DNA of 64,000 nt from Chitinophaga sp. CB10 (GTDB lineage: Bacteria > Bacteroidota > Bacteroidia > Chitinophagales > Chitinophagaceae): assembly GCA_001870995.2 (NCBI GenBank), contig MLAV02000002.1, forward strand, positions 310,001 to 374,000, in the 5' to 3' direction. Shown piece by piece: positions 1-9,700 of this stretch (its first letter is position 1; each line of letters starts with the position of its first letter). The notes beneath the pieces were generated by a model. That model saw only the letters and a program-made list of their open reading frames with translations. It searched no databases and was not told where the DNA came from. A program made the position numbers and the translations under genes.

Positions 1-962
1 ATGTTCATCAACCCGATGGCGGAGCCAAACAGCGTGATAAACGCAATCACCACCGCAAAGAGGTTGACCTTACTCAAACTGGAAAACAGCATTTCTGCGA
101 TACTGTCGCTTTTGCTGATCACGAAATTATCCGCTTCGTTGAGGGAAAGGCCGCGGATAATGCGGAACAGCCCGATGGCTTCGCCCTGGGCGGCATCCAT
201 CTGGCTGATATCTTTTACGGCAATGCCAATCTGGTAGCTGGCATTGGGCCTGTTGAAAATTCTTCGTGTATTGTTCACCGTAGTCAGCACCACGTTGTCC
301 TGGCTCATCATAGCGCTGCTGCCTTTGGAAGCCAGCACCCCGATCACGCGGTAACGCACATCTCCCACCCTGACGGTATTATTGACGACGTTCTTCATTT
401 TTTTTCCGAACAGCTTCTCCGCCACATCCTTCCCGAGGATAGCCACATTGCGGCCGGATTCCACGTCCAGCGTATTAAAATTCCGCCCCTGCGCAATTTC
501 ATAACTGGCCACCGTGAGGTAGTTTTCATCTCCCCCGATCACCGTCACATTGGGATTCGTTTTCTTATCATCTTTATAAACAGTGGCGATGCCGGAAGCC
601 CTGAAATTAATGCTCACCTCCGCCGGAAACTGGTAGCGCTCTTTAAAACGCACCGCATCCATGTAGGAAATCACCTTATTGCTGTTCGATTTTTTAACTT
701 TTTTCTGGTTTTTGTTGCCTTTTTCGGCTTTTTCGTTGTCGTCTCCCATGCGCACCTGGATATCGCGGTTGCGGATACTGAAGCTGTTGGCGCCCATCAT
801 GGCGAAACTGCTGTAGATGCTGTTCTTCATACTGTCGATCGCAGTAAGAATGCCTACCAGCACGGTTATGCCCAGTGCGATAATTGCTACAGTGAGGCCG
901 GTGCGGAGTTTGTTGCCGGTAACGGACCGATATGCCAGTGAATATATATCTCGGGATTGCAT
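1..962 (-). CDS. MacB-like ABC transporter permease (C-terminus outside window)
   Basis: Integral membrane permease of the MacB/FtsX type, which in this family works with an ATP-binding partner to move substrates or transmit force across the envelope. The gene starts at ATG 962 and reads off the left edge, so only about 320 residues are seen. A first membrane segment lies at about residues 18-40 (LTVAIIALGITVLVGILTAI). It is followed by a long periplasmic MacB_PCD-type domain, and a second membrane segment begins near residue 300 (FAVVVAFITLFGSAIG), as in the family. The last transmembrane pair is outside the window. A K/N-rich stretch (around residues 77-95) sits inside the periplasmic domain. 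It lies downstream of the nuo operon terminator, so it is probably transcribed separately. The substrate cannot be inferred. Confidence 0.85.
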   Translation of the reverse strand, partial: MQSRDIYSLAYRSVTGNKLRTGLTVAIIALGITVLVGILTAIDSMKNSIYSSFAMMGANSFSIRNRDIQVRMGDDNEKAEKGNKNQKKVKKSNSNKVISYMDAVRFKERYQFPAEVSINFRASGIATVYKDDKKTNPNVTVIGGDENYLTVASYEIAQGRNFNTLDVESGRNVAILGKDVAEKLFGKKMKNVVNNTVRVGDVRYRVIGVLASKGSSAMMSQDNVVLTTVNNTRRIFNRPNASYQIGIAVKDISQMDAAQGEAIGLFRIIRGLSLNEADNFVISKSDSIAEMLFSSLSKVNLFAVVIAFITLFGSAIGLMN

Positions 963-1040
963 AATGTCGGGTTAATAGTAAAGTTAATATATTAATGCAT
1001 TCGATCCGATCTTATTTGGGATGAATGGTTAACCGGCACA

Positions 1041-1080
1041 AAAAAAGGAAGACCGGCGTTATGCCAGTCTTCCTTTTTTT
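1041..1080. terminator. Bidirectional intrinsic terminator after nuoN
   Basis: Hairpin with arms GGAAGAC and GTCTTCC, one internal mismatch and an inner GGC/GCC pair. An A-run on one side and a T-run on the other let it act on either strand. It lies about 115 nt beyond the nuoN stop and ahead of the MacB-like gene, and so marks the end of the nuo operon. Confidence 0.8.
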
Positions 1081-1195
1081 ATTTTTTAGGGGAGAGATTT
1101 AATGCAGCGATGCCTTACATCAACGTTCTTACTACAATAGCGCGGAGCGTTCATCGGATCAGCCGGCCCTTCCCTGCTATGCTTTCTTTCTGCTG

Positions 1196-2566
1196 TTACA
1201 GGCAGCCCAGCAATAAATTCGGGAATAAGCCGAGCGCCAGTACGAGGATCACGGTAAGAATCAGCCCTGCCTTAAATCCGCCGGATACCGGTTCTACCTG
1301 TGGGTCGCCCTGTTTGAAGTACATGGCCATGATTACCCGGAAGTAGTAGTACACGCTGATGGCAGCGCAAAGTACCGCCAGGATCACCAGCCAGAGCAGG
1401 TGCCCCTGCTGGATGGCGGCAGCCAGTACAAAGTATTTGGCAAAGAAGCCCGCCGTTACCGGGATACCTGCCAGTGAAAACAGGAATACCGTTACAGCAA
1501 AGGCCAGCAGCGGCTCTTTCTTAGCCAGGCCGTTGAATCCTTCGAAGGTATAATCTTTTAAACGCAGCAGTACCGCGAAGATGCCGATGGTCGCAATGCT
1601 GTAAGCGGCTGCATACAGCACAATGCCCTGCGCGGCAGCGAGGTTCATGGCAATGACTGCAAACATCATGAAGCCTGCCTGGGCAATGGAAGAGTAAGCG
1701 AGCATACGCTTCACGCTCTGCTGGAATACAGCGGTAAAGTTACCAAGTACCAGTGTCAGCGCGGTGATGATGGAGAGCAACAGCATCCAGTGGCTGCTGA
1801 TTTCGCCACCTGCAAAGCCCACATGGAACAGGCGCACGAAAGCGATGAAACCGCCTGCTTTCACCACGGTAGCCATGAAGGAAGTGAATACGGTAGGGGA
1901 ACCGTCGTACACGTCCGGCGTCCAGAAGTGGAAAGGCACAGCGGATACTTTAAAGGCCAGTGCAAACGCTACGAGGATAGTACCGCAGAGCGCCAGCGGG
2001 GATACGTTCTCTGCGCCGAGGCCCAGGGAAGCAATCTCGAAAGTGCCGGCAGATCCGTAGATCAGGGTAATACCCATCAGCAGTACGCCGGTAGAAAAAC
2101 AGCCCATGAGGAAGTATTTCAGTGCGGCCTCGTTGCTTTTCAGGTTCTTTTTATCGCTGCCCGCCAGGATGTACTGGGGGATGGACATAATTTCGATGGC
2201 CAGGAACAGCATCAGCAGGTTGCTGAAGGTAGCCGCCAGCGATATGCCCGCGAGGATGAAGAACACCAGGGCAAAGTAATCCGCCACATGATCACCCACT
2301 TTTTCAAACTCACTGCCTGACAGCAGGAAATATAACAGCGTGGACCCAATTGCTACTGCATTGAATATTATGCTGAATTTAGTCACTTCAATCATGCCAT
2401 ACATAGTATAGCCGCCCAGCTCCACAGAAGGGTACTGCGCCAGGTTAGCTATAAAAGCTATAATAATGGCCGCTATGGCAAAAAATTTAATGGTCTGCTT
2501 ACGTGCAAATAAACCAACAAACATCAGTACAACGCCCGATAAAGCAGTAGAAATTAGTGCATTCAT
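1196..2566 (-). CDS. nuoN: NADH-quinone oxidoreductase subunit N
   Basis: Antiporter-like membrane subunit of respiratory complex I, one of the three proton-channel subunits (L, M, N). At 456 residues it is close to the usual length. It is hydrophobic throughout with roughly fourteen membrane segments. The proton-antiporter signature region is visible around residues 120-300 (for example SNEAALKYFLMGCFSTG and KVSAVPFHFWTPDVYDGSP). It is the last gene of the nuo operon, 23 bp after nuoM, and is followed by an intrinsic terminator. Nothing about it is unusual. Confidence 0.96.
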   Translation of the reverse strand: MNALISTALSGVVLMFVGLFARKQTIKFFAIAAIIIAFIANLAQYPSVELGGYTMYGMIEVTKFSIIFNAVAIGSTLLYFLLSGSEFEKVGDHVADYFALVFFILAGISLAATFSNLLMLFLAIEIMSIPQYILAGSDKKNLKSNEAALKYFLMGCFSTGVLLMGITLIYGSAGTFEIASLGLGAENVSPLALCGTILVAFALAFKVSAVPFHFWTPDVYDGSPTVFTSFMATVVKAGGFIAFVRLFHVGFAGGEISSHWMLLLSIITALTLVLGNFTAVFQQSVKRMLAYSSIAQAGFMMFAVIAMNLAAAQGIVLYAAAYSIATIGIFAVLLRLKDYTFEGFNGLAKKEPLLAFAVTVFLFSLAGIPVTAGFFAKYFVLAAAIQQGHLLWLVILAVLCAAISVYYYFRVIMAMYFKQGDPQVEPVSGGFKAGLILTVILVLALGLFPNLLLGCL

Positions 2567-2589
2567 ATTTTTGCGTTACAAAACCCCGA

Positions 2590-4023
2590 TTAAAATTTAA
2601 GAACTACAGCTGTTGTGTTGCTTACCAGGTCCAGGATTGGTTTTGGATAAACACCCAGGACCAGGATGATAGCAACCACCAGGCTCAAAGCCAGCATTTC
2701 TGAAGGCTGTAAGTCGGTTGCAGTTTCTGTTAATGCATTCGCGTTACCGAACATTACCTTCTGGATCATGTTCAGCGTATATACCGCAGCCAGGATGATA
2801 CCCAGTCCGGCTACTGCCATAAACCAGTGATTGTATTGGAACAGACCGCTGAACATCAGGAACTCGCCTACGAAACCGTTGGTCAGTGGCAGGCCGATGT
2901 TAGCCAGGCTGATAATAACCAGGAAGATGGCCATACGCGGAGCTTTCTGCGCAATGCCTCCCAGCTCGTCCATGTTCTTGATATGGAAACGCTGCTGGAT
3001 GATCTCTACGATAATCCAGAGGCCGATGATGTTGATACCGTGGTTAAACATCTGCAGCAGCACGCCCTGCATACCCTGTTCGGTATGTGAGAAGATGGCT
3101 GCGCTCATCAGGCCAATGTGGGCGATGGAGGAATAAGCGATCAGGCGCTTCAGGTCCGACTGTACCATGGCGATGCAGGAGGCATAGATGATACCGATGA
3201 TGGACAGCACGATGGCTACATCCGTCCACATATGCGCGCCTTCAGGCAGTACGGGTACCAGCCAGCGGATCACGCCGAATACCCCCATTTTCACCATGAT
3301 ACCGGAAAGGATCATGGTTACCGGCGTAGGGGATTGCTCGTAAGTATCCGGCTGCCAGGTATGGAAGGGGAACACCGGCATCTTGATGGCAAATGCCACG
3401 AAGAACAGCCAGAACAGCCAGTTTTGCTGGTCGGCGCCGAGGTGCAGGTTCGTGAAGGACTCCCAGCTGAAGGAGTGATCAGGGTTTTGCGTGTACAGGT
3501 AGATGATACCCACCAGCATCAGCAGGGAACCCAGGAATGTATAAACAAAGAATTTAAACGTAACGGCTATACGTTTATCTCCTCCCCACAGCGAGCAGAG
3601 GAAATAAACAGGGATCAGCGCCAGCTCCCAGAAGATATAGAACTGCAGGGCGTCATACGCGGTGAACACACCGGTGAGGCCCGCCTGCGAAAGCAGCATC
3701 AGCCCGTAAAAACTGTTGGAGGACTCGTAGTTGCGGTTGTAGATGGAAATAAAGACAAGCAGAAAAGCAATGGCTGTTAATAAGCACAGCATCATGCCCA
3801 TTCCGTCTAAACCTACTCTGAATTGACTTCCCAGCTGAGGGATCCAGTTGGCGGTAAAGCTCAAACTGTCGGGCGCGCTGCCTAAACGGCACCATGCGCC
3901 AATTGCTGTTGCCACCGTCGCCAGGGATGAAATCACCGCCAGCGCCTTAGGCCCGGACCCCTTCAGGCCAAATGCAATCAGGCCCGCAATGAAAGGAATC
4001 AATATTAATAAAACTGTCAACAT
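2590..4023 (-). CDS. nuoM: NADH-quinone oxidoreductase subunit M
   Basis: Second antiporter-like proton-pumping subunit of complex I in the cytoplasmic membrane. It has 477 residues and is all-helical. The conserved motifs FYIFWELALIPVYFL (with the key Glu of the family) and FAIKMPVFPFHTWQPD are present, as is SDLKRLIAYSSIAHIG in the broken-helix region. It starts at ATG 4023, 33 bp after nuoL, and precedes nuoN, the normal order. Confidence rests on these motifs and the operon position. Confidence 0.97.
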   Translation of the reverse strand: MLTVLLILIPFIAGLIAFGLKGSGPKALAVISSLATVATAIGAWCRLGSAPDSLSFTANWIPQLGSQFRVGLDGMGMMLCLLTAIAFLLVFISIYNRNYESSNSFYGLMLLSQAGLTGVFTAYDALQFYIFWELALIPVYFLCSLWGGDKRIAVTFKFFVYTFLGSLLMLVGIIYLYTQNPDHSFSWESFTNLHLGADQQNWLFWLFFVAFAIKMPVFPFHTWQPDTYEQSPTPVTMILSGIMVKMGVFGVIRWLVPVLPEGAHMWTDVAIVLSIIGIIYASCIAMVQSDLKRLIAYSSIAHIGLMSAAIFSHTEQGMQGVLLQMFNHGINIIGLWIIVEIIQQRFHIKNMDELGGIAQKAPRMAIFLVIISLANIGLPLTNGFVGEFLMFSGLFQYNHWFMAVAGLGIILAAVYTLNMIQKVMFGNANALTETATDLQPSEMLALSLVVAIILVLGVYPKPILDLVSNTTAVVLKF

Positions 4024-4056
4024 AATTTATCTGCGCTTGTAACTTCTGCTATTGGT

Positions 4057-5955
4057 TTATAATAAGAATCCGATCACAAATAATACGATCATACTGATCA
4101 CCATGGCAAAGATGTAGAAGCCCACATTCCCGGTTTGTACAAGCCGGAGCTGCTGGCTGCCCCATTTCACGCCGCGGCCTACGCCGTTGACCAGCCTGTC
4201 TATACCGGCTTTCTCCAGCGTATCGCGGAAGAAGCGGCTCAGCTCATACAACGGTTTTACGATCACTGCGTCGTAGATTTCATCTATATACCATTTGTTC
4301 TCAAGTACTTTAGCAAGGCCGGTATTTTCCTGACCGTTATCCTGGTAGGACACGAATTTCTGACGTGCCAGCAGAATCATTACAATCACCAGTACAGAAC
4401 TCAGGCCCATCAACAGCCATTCGGTGCTGTGGGACAGATGGTGCGTAATGGCAAAAGGAGCGCTCGGCGCAAAGATCGGCTCGAGGTACTCCGCCAGGTA
4501 GTTTTTGGCGCCAAATACTTCCGGCATACCCACGTAACCACCCACAACGGATAAGATAGCCAGTACGATCAGCGGTACGGTCATCGCAGCAGGACTTTCG
4601 TGCAGGTGATGTTCCTGTTCGTGCGTGCCGCGGAACTGACCACAGAAAGTGATGTAGTACAAGCGGAACATATAGAAAGCCGTCATCAGGGCGCCAATCA
4701 AGCCTATTACATAGTAGGAGATGTTAACGCCAAATGCATGGGCCAGAATTTCATCTTTGGAGAAGAAGCCGGAGAACCCGGGGATACCGGCGATCGCGAT
4801 ACAACCAACGAGGAATGTCCAGTTGGTGGTAGGCATATACTTTTTCAAACCGCCCATCTTCCGGATATCCTGCTCGCCGCCCATCGCGTGGATGACAGAA
4901 CCGGAACCGAGGAACAACAGGGCTTTGAAGAAAGCGTGGGTCATTACGTGGAAAACGGCTGCTCCGTAAGCGCCTACGCCGAGGGCCAGGAACATATAAC
5001 CCAGCTGGCTCACGGTGGAGTAAGCCAGTACTTTTTTAATATCGTTTTGCTTCAGTGCAATAGAGGCGGCAAATACGGCGGTAGCCAGGCCAATGATGGC
5101 AACAAACGTCTGGACGCAAGGCGCCAGCGTGTAGATCACGTTGCTGCGTGCAATCATATAGATACCGGCGGTCACCATCGTAGCCGCGTGGATCAGGGCC
5201 GATACCGGGGTAGGACCCGCCATCGCATCAGGCAACCAGGTGTACAGCGGAATCTGCGCTGATTTACCCATGGCGCCCACAAAGAGCAGCAGGGCAATAG
5301 CGCCCAGCACAGGGCTGTTCATACCCAGCGGCGCTGCCTTTGAAAATACTTCAGGGAATGTTACGGTGCCAAACTGCATGATCATGAAAAAGATGCCCAG
5401 CAGGAAGCCGAGGTCACCGATACGGTTCATGATAAATGCTTTCTTGGCAGCGTTATTGTAACTGGTATTCTTGAACCAGAACCCGATCAGGAGATAGGAG
5501 CAAAGCCCCACGCCTTCCCAGCCGATGAACATCATCACATAGTTGGCGCCCAGCACCAGGATCAGCATGGAAAATACGAAGAGGTTGAGGTAAGCGAAAT
5601 ATCTTGCGAAGCTCTCATTGCTTTCCTCATGCATGTAAGAGGTGGAGTAGATATGGATCAGGGTACCAACACCGGTAATGATCAACAGGAAGAGGGCACT
5701 GAGCTGGTCCACCTGGAAGGCAAAAGGAATATGCAGCGCGCCTACAGAGATGAAATCAAACAGGGTAACTGTTTGCGCAGCAAATCCCGGCGCTTTTACC
5801 TGGAAAAAAATCAATAAGCTCACCACAAAGGCAGCCAACACCGTACTGCTTCCAACAAACCCTACCAGGGACTTGGATAAAAATCTGCGTCCCAATCCAT
5901 TCACCAGGAAACCTAATAATGGTAAAAATGGTACCAGCCAAACTAGATTAATCAT
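4057..5955 (-). CDS. nuoL: NADH-quinone oxidoreductase subunit L
   Basis: Largest antiporter-like subunit of complex I, with the long lateral helix that spans the membrane arm. It has 632 residues. Recognisable blocks are GWEGVGLCSYLLIGFW, GAMGKSAQIPLYTWLPDAM, GPTPVSALIHAATMVTAG and NDIKKVLAYSTVSQLGYMF, all typical of NuoL. The C-terminal 100 residues hold the lateral helix and a final membrane anchor. It sits between nuoK and nuoM, 56 bp after nuoK. The start at ATG 5955 gives the usual MINLVWLVPFLPLLGF beginning. Confidence 0.97.
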   Translation of the reverse strand: MINLVWLVPFLPLLGFLVNGLGRRFLSKSLVGFVGSSTVLAAFVVSLLIFFQVKAPGFAAQTVTLFDFISVGALHIPFAFQVDQLSALFLLIITGVGTLIHIYSTSYMHEESNESFARYFAYLNLFVFSMLILVLGANYVMMFIGWEGVGLCSYLLIGFWFKNTSYNNAAKKAFIMNRIGDLGFLLGIFFMIMQFGTVTFPEVFSKAAPLGMNSPVLGAIALLLFVGAMGKSAQIPLYTWLPDAMAGPTPVSALIHAATMVTAGIYMIARSNVIYTLAPCVQTFVAIIGLATAVFAASIALKQNDIKKVLAYSTVSQLGYMFLALGVGAYGAAVFHVMTHAFFKALLFLGSGSVIHAMGGEQDIRKMGGLKKYMPTTNWTFLVGCIAIAGIPGFSGFFSKDEILAHAFGVNISYYVIGLIGALMTAFYMFRLYYITFCGQFRGTHEQEHHLHESPAAMTVPLIVLAILSVVGGYVGMPEVFGAKNYLAEYLEPIFAPSAPFAITHHLSHSTEWLLMGLSSVLVIVMILLARQKFVSYQDNGQENTGLAKVLENKWYIDEIYDAVIVKPLYELSRFFRDTLEKAGIDRLVNGVGRGVKWGSQQLRLVQTGNVGFYIFAMVISMIVLFVIGFLL

Positions 5956-6011
5956 TTATCAATTCTATTTACGACGTCGAAATAATTAATAATTATGAAG
6001 GATGAGAATTA

Positions 6012-6329
6012 TTAATTTTTCAGCCTGTTAAGAATGTTAATATCTACGGAGTGTGTATTTCTGTAGACCATAGTAATAATGGCCAGGCCTACTGCTACTT
6101 CAGCAGCGGCAACCACCATGATAAAAAACACGAACAACTGCGCTGAACCGGCATCTACTTTTCCGGCATCTGCCCACATTTTGGAGAAGGCCACCAGCAG
6201 CAGGTTTACCGCGTTTAACATCAGCTCTATGCACATAAAGATGATGATGGCGTTTCTGCGCATCAGCACTCCCATCACACCAATACAAAACAGGGCGATA
6301 CTCAGGAATATGTAATATTGAACAGGCAT
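6012..6329 (-). CDS. nuoK: NADH-quinone oxidoreductase subunit K
   Basis: Small membrane subunit of complex I (105 residues, three membrane helices), homologous to MrpC and ND4L. Conserved acidic residues fall in helices 2 and 3 (FMCIELMLNAVNLLLVAF and VVAAAEVAVGLAIITMVYR), where the family carries the glutamates needed for coupled proton translocation. It lies between nuoJ and nuoL, 42 bp after nuoJ, in canonical order. Confidence 0.96.
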   Translation of the reverse strand: MPVQYYIFLSIALFCIGVMGVLMRRNAIIIFMCIELMLNAVNLLLVAFSKMWADAGKVDAGSAQLFVFFIMVVAAAEVAVGLAIITMVYRNTHSVDINILNRLKN

Positions 6330-6371
6330 AAAAATGAATTACGTTTTACGAATTATGCTGACCTGGTAAGA

Positions 6372-6872
6372 TCAGTCTTTTTTACCAATGACTACTGCGC
6401 CTACCATGGCACTGAGGAACAGGATGCTGCTCACTTCAAACGGAACTACATACTGTGTGAACAGCAGTTTTCCCAGGTTGTGGATCAGCCCTATTTCCAC
6501 GGAAGACTCACTGAGCGCAGGCACGCTGGCATCGCGCAGGGCCGCTACCAGTACCACCAGCAACGCGCCTCCGCTCACTGCCCCGGCGTATTTCAGCCAG
6601 TTACGTTTCTGCGGTTCAATTTCCGAGTTCAGGTTCATCAGCATCATTACATAAAGGAACAATACCATGATCGCTCCCGCATACACGATGATATGTACTA
6701 CGGCGAGGAACTGCGCATTAAGCATCACATAGTGTCCGGCAATAGCAAAGAATGTCACGATCAGACATAATACGCTTGTTACAGGATTTTTGCTCAACAC
6801 CACGCCCAACGCCGATACCAGCGCTACCAACGACAGCACCATGAAAATTATTTGTTGTGTACTCATTCCCAT
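6372..6872 (-). CDS. nuoJ: NADH-quinone oxidoreductase subunit J
   Basis: Membrane subunit of complex I (166 residues, five helices). The conserved pi-bulge region of helix 3 is visible as VHIIVYAGAIMVLFLYVMML, diagnostic for NuoJ/ND6. The gene begins only 5 bp after the nuoI stop, which suggests coupled translation, and is followed by nuoK. Length and order are normal. Confidence 0.95.
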   Translation of the reverse strand: MGMSTQQIIFMVLSLVALVSALGVVLSKNPVTSVLCLIVTFFAIAGHYVMLNAQFLAVVHIIVYAGAIMVLFLYVMMLMNLNSEIEPQKRNWLKYAGAVSGGALLVVLVAALRDASVPALSESSVEIGLIHNLGKLLFTQYVVPFEVSSILFLSAMVGAVVIGKKD

Positions 6873-6877
6873 CTCTG

Positions 6878-7423
6878 CTATGTTTGACTATTGTATTTTT
6901 TTGGACGAAAATTATTTACCGGTAGATGTGTCTTTGGATTCGGAATCAGCAGGTCCTGCTTGCCATAGATAAAGCTCTTACGCTGGTACATCGCAGGCGC
7001 AAAGGTTTCAGACATGTACACGGCATCCTTAGGGCAGGCTTCTTCGCAGAAACCGCAGAAGATGCAGCGTAACATATTGATTTCATAGCGGGCAGCGTAT
7101 TTCTCTTCACGGTACAGGTGTTCTTCTCCCGGTTTTCTTTCCGCCGCTTCCATGGTGATAGCTTCGGCAGGGCAGGCCACGGCGCAAAGGCCGCAGGCGG
7201 TGCATCTTTCACGGCCCTCTTCATCTCTGTTCAGCACATGTAATCCACGGAATACCGGACTGAATTGGCGTTTCTTCTCAGGAAAGCTTACGGTAGCCTT
7301 ACGTTGAAAAAGGTGTTTGAGGGTAATACCCATACCTTTTGCAATAGCAGGGATATACATCTTCTCCATGAAAGTCATGGGTCTGCGGTCTACCGGTTTT
7401 GCCCTATTGGTTAAAGTTTGCAT
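6878..7423 (-). CDS. nuoI: NADH-quinone oxidoreductase subunit I (two 4Fe-4S clusters)
   Basis: Peripheral-arm ferredoxin-like subunit that passes electrons toward NuoB. It has 181 residues with two CxxCxxCxxxCP motifs: cysteines at about 74, 77, 80 and 84, and at about 120, 123, 126 and 130 (CTACGLCAVACP and CIFCGFCEEACP). These hold clusters N6a and N6b in characterised enzymes. The N-terminal amphipathic region (about residues 15-45) is the usual membrane-contact part. It lies between nuoH and nuoJ in standard order. Confidence 0.96.
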   Translation of the reverse strand: MQTLTNRAKPVDRRPMTFMEKMYIPAIAKGMGITLKHLFQRKATVSFPEKKRQFSPVFRGLHVLNRDEEGRERCTACGLCAVACPAEAITMEAAERKPGEEHLYREEKYAARYEINMLRCIFCGFCEEACPKDAVYMSETFAPAMYQRKSFIYGKQDLLIPNPKTHLPVNNFRPKKYNSQT

Positions 7424-7473
7424 AATGAATGCTATTTAAGTCCTGCCGCCTGACGGCGGCAGGAAAAATTTAA

Positions 7474-8523
7474 TTAATGATGACGGAATAATACAAGTGC
7501 GCCGGTGATCAGCATATTGGCCAGTGCCAGCGGGATCAGTACTCTCCAGCCCAGGCGCATCAGCTGGTCGTAACGGAATCTCGGGATGGTCCAGCGTACC
7601 CACATGAACAGGAAGATGAACAGGAGGGTTTTGATGAACAGCGCCAGGAATCCGGTCAGCGCCAGCATGTTTTCGCTCAGCCCCAGCTTGTCCATATAAG
7701 GATAAGCGTAGCCGCCGAAGTACATGGTAGCCATCAGCGCGGAGCTGATAAACATGTTGATATATTCGGCAAACAGGAAGAAGCCGAGTTTCATGGAAGA
7801 GTATTCCAGGTGGTAACCACCATTCAGCTCGTTCTCTGCTTCCGGAAGGTCGAAAGGCGTACGGTTACACTCAGCAAAGGCACAGATCAGGAAGATGAAG
7901 AAGCCGAGCGGCTGGTACACAACGTTCCACAGGTCGTGCCGTTGCTGCTCCACGATTTCTTTCAGGCTGAGGGTACCGGTCAGCATCAGCAGCGCGATCA
8001 GCGCCAGGCCCATCGGCAGCTCGTAGGAGATGATTTGGGAGGCGGCGCGTACAGATGCCAGGAGTGAATATTTATTGTTGGATGCCCAACCACCGATCAT
8101 AATACCGTAAACACCCATGCTCACCACGCCGAAGATGAAGAGGATACCGATGTTCACATCCGCTACCTGCAGGGAAATCTGCCGGCCGGCGATGGTCATG
8201 GTATCGGCCCATGGAATAACGGCGCTGGTCATACAGGCCACCATCATGGCGATGGACGGGCCGAGAATGAACAGGAACCTGTTGGAATGGGTAGGAATGA
8301 TTTCTTCTTTAAAGAAAAGTTTACCTCCATCCGCCAGCGGTTGCAATAACCCCATAGGGCCCGCGCGGTTAGGACCGAGGCGGTCCTGGATCCAGGCAGC
8401 TACCTTTCTTTCGCCCCAGGTAGAGTACATTGCCACTACCAGCGACAGGACCAATACTCCTGAGATAAGGAGGATCTTTTCAATTAAGAAAAACCAGTCT
8501 ATACTTAATAACGTCATTTCCAA
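7474..8523 (-). CDS. nuoH: NADH-quinone oxidoreductase subunit H
   Basis: Membrane subunit at the junction of the peripheral and membrane arms of complex I, forming part of the quinone chamber. It has 349 residues and about eight or nine helices. Family blocks are clear: GERKVAAWIQDRLGPNRAGP near the N-terminus, ECNRTPFDLPEAENELNGGY in the middle and WVRWTIPRFRYDQLM near the C-terminus. It follows nuoG by about 20 bp and precedes nuoI. Confidence 0.97.
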   Translation of the reverse strand: MEMTLLSIDWFFLIEKILLISGVLVLSLVVAMYSTWGERKVAAWIQDRLGPNRAGPMGLLQPLADGGKLFFKEEIIPTHSNRFLFILGPSIAMMVACMTSAVIPWADTMTIAGRQISLQVADVNIGILFIFGVVSMGVYGIMIGGWASNNKYSLLASVRAASQIISYELPMGLALIALLMLTGTLSLKEIVEQQRHDLWNVVYQPLGFFIFLICAFAECNRTPFDLPEAENELNGGYHLEYSSMKLGFFLFAEYINMFISSALMATMYFGGYAYPYMDKLGLSENMLALTGFLALFIKTLLFIFLFMWVRWTIPRFRYDQLMRLGWRVLIPLALANMLITGALVLFRHH

Positions 8524-8543
8524 ATACGATTACGAATTACAAA

Positions 8544-9641
8544 TTACGATTGAGATTTATTGAAATCGTCAGAGTGCGCCGGTCCGTCGATTTTTGACAG
8601 GTCAATATCCGGCCTGTTCACCTCACTCTGGGAATGGATATCGAACAGCAGTCTTGGCTGGCGGCCATCCAGTACTTCCACGAGCGGGTCTTTCGGTTTC
8701 ACGGTATTTACATAGTGACCCTGGGAGATAACGCTGTGACGGTCGATCTTACGGGGTCCTTCTATGGTCCAATCTTTTACGTCTTTCTTTTCGAAGCGGC
8801 AGGTATCACAGATCCAGTCTTCCACTTCGCCGTATTGGTCTTTGCGGGCCGTAACGCGGAACACTTCATCGCCGCGCATCCAGAGCGCCACTTTACCGCA
8901 GCATTTTGGATTTTCGCAATTGCGGTGTGCGTCTACCGGTTTGAGGAACCATACGCGGTTTTTGAAGCGTGCGGTTTTATCGGTCAGCGCTCCTACCGGG
9001 CAAACGTCGATCACGTTGCCGATAAAGTCGTTGTCCAGGTTGTTCTGGATATAAGTGCTGATCTGGGAGTGATCGCCCCTGTCGAGTACGCCGTGCTCGC
9101 GCGCTTCCGTCAGCTGATCGGCTGTGAATACGCAGCGGTAGCAGAGGATACAGCGGGTCATGTGCAGCTGTATATGCTCTCCGAGATCTATTTTATCGAA
9201 TGTTCTGCGTTTAAATTCGTAGCGGGTGCTTTCAGCGCCGTGTTCGTAGCTGAGATCCTGCAGGTCGCACTCACCGGCCTGGTCGCACACCGGGCAATCC
9301 AGCGGGTGGTTGATGAGCAGGAATTCAACGATGCCTTTGCGGGCTTCCAGTACTTCCGGGGAAGTGATATTGGCGACTTCCATACCATCCATTACAGTAG
9401 TACGGCAGCTGGCTACCAGTTTAGGCATAGGGCGCGGATCAGCATCTGAACCTTTCGTCACTTTCACCAGGCAGGTACGGCATTTACCGCCACTACCCTG
9501 CAGTTTGGAATAGTAACACATAGCCGGTGGCACCACATCTCCTCCAATACCACGTGCTGCATTCAAAATGGTAGTACCTGGTTCGACCTCCACGGAGATG
9601 TTATCGATCTTAACCTTGAATAATTTTTTTTCCTCCGCCAT
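8544..9641 (-). CDS. nuoG: NADH-quinone oxidoreductase subunit G, short form
   Basis: Iron-sulfur subunit of the NADH-dehydrogenase module. The start was placed at ATG 9641 (MAEEKKLFKV), because the longer frame upstream reads into the inverted repeat of the neighbouring inserted cassette. The product is 365 residues. It has an N-terminal 2Fe-2S domain (CYYSKLQGSGGKCRTC), the His-Cys3 motif region (HPLDCPVCDQAGECDLQ) and a four-cysteine 4Fe-4S motif (CILCYRC plus a later CPVGAL). A C-terminal cysteine-rich segment (NCENPKCCGK and CDTCR) follows. The large molybdopterin-oxidoreductase-like domain of the E. coli protein (about 900 residues) is absent. Short NuoG proteins are common in Bacteroidota, so this is not judged a truncation. 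Confidence 0.92.
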   Translation of the reverse strand: MAEEKKLFKVKIDNISVEVEPGTTILNAARGIGGDVVPPAMCYYSKLQGSGGKCRTCLVKVTKGSDADPRPMPKLVASCRTTVMDGMEVANITSPEVLEARKGIVEFLLINHPLDCPVCDQAGECDLQDLSYEHGAESTRYEFKRRTFDKIDLGEHIQLHMTRCILCYRCVFTADQLTEAREHGVLDRGDHSQISTYIQNNLDNDFIGNVIDVCPVGALTDKTARFKNRVWFLKPVDAHRNCENPKCCGKVALWMRGDEVFRVTARKDQYGEVEDWICDTCRFEKKDVKDWTIEGPRKIDRHSVISQGHYVNTVKPKDPLVEVLDGRQPRLLFDIHSQSEVNRPDIDLSKIDGPAHSDDFNKSQS

Positions 9642-9654
9642 TGTTTTATATTTT

Positions 9655-9700
9655 TTGCTCGCAAAGCCCGCAAAGGAGCAAAGAAGCAAAGTTTATGTTT
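9655..9700. repeat. Left inverted repeat of the GxxExxY cassette
   Basis: 46-bp sequence that matches the reverse complement of 10107-10152 at 41 of 46 positions, with 39 of the first 42 identical from the outer end. It begins TTGCTCGCAAAG and contains repeated GCAAAG units. It ends directly at the stop codon of the enclosed GxxExxY gene, and its outer edge is 14 bp upstream of the nuoG start. Confidence 0.85.

Noticed and set aside
8544..9641. NuoG suspected as a truncated pseudogene
   Set aside because: It is short but ends in order after a complete set of cluster motifs, and short NuoG is usual in Bacteroidota.
9641..9689. Longer N-terminus of NuoG starting at 9689
   Set aside because: The extension is encoded within the inverted repeat, and the ATG at 9641 gives the normal start of the family.
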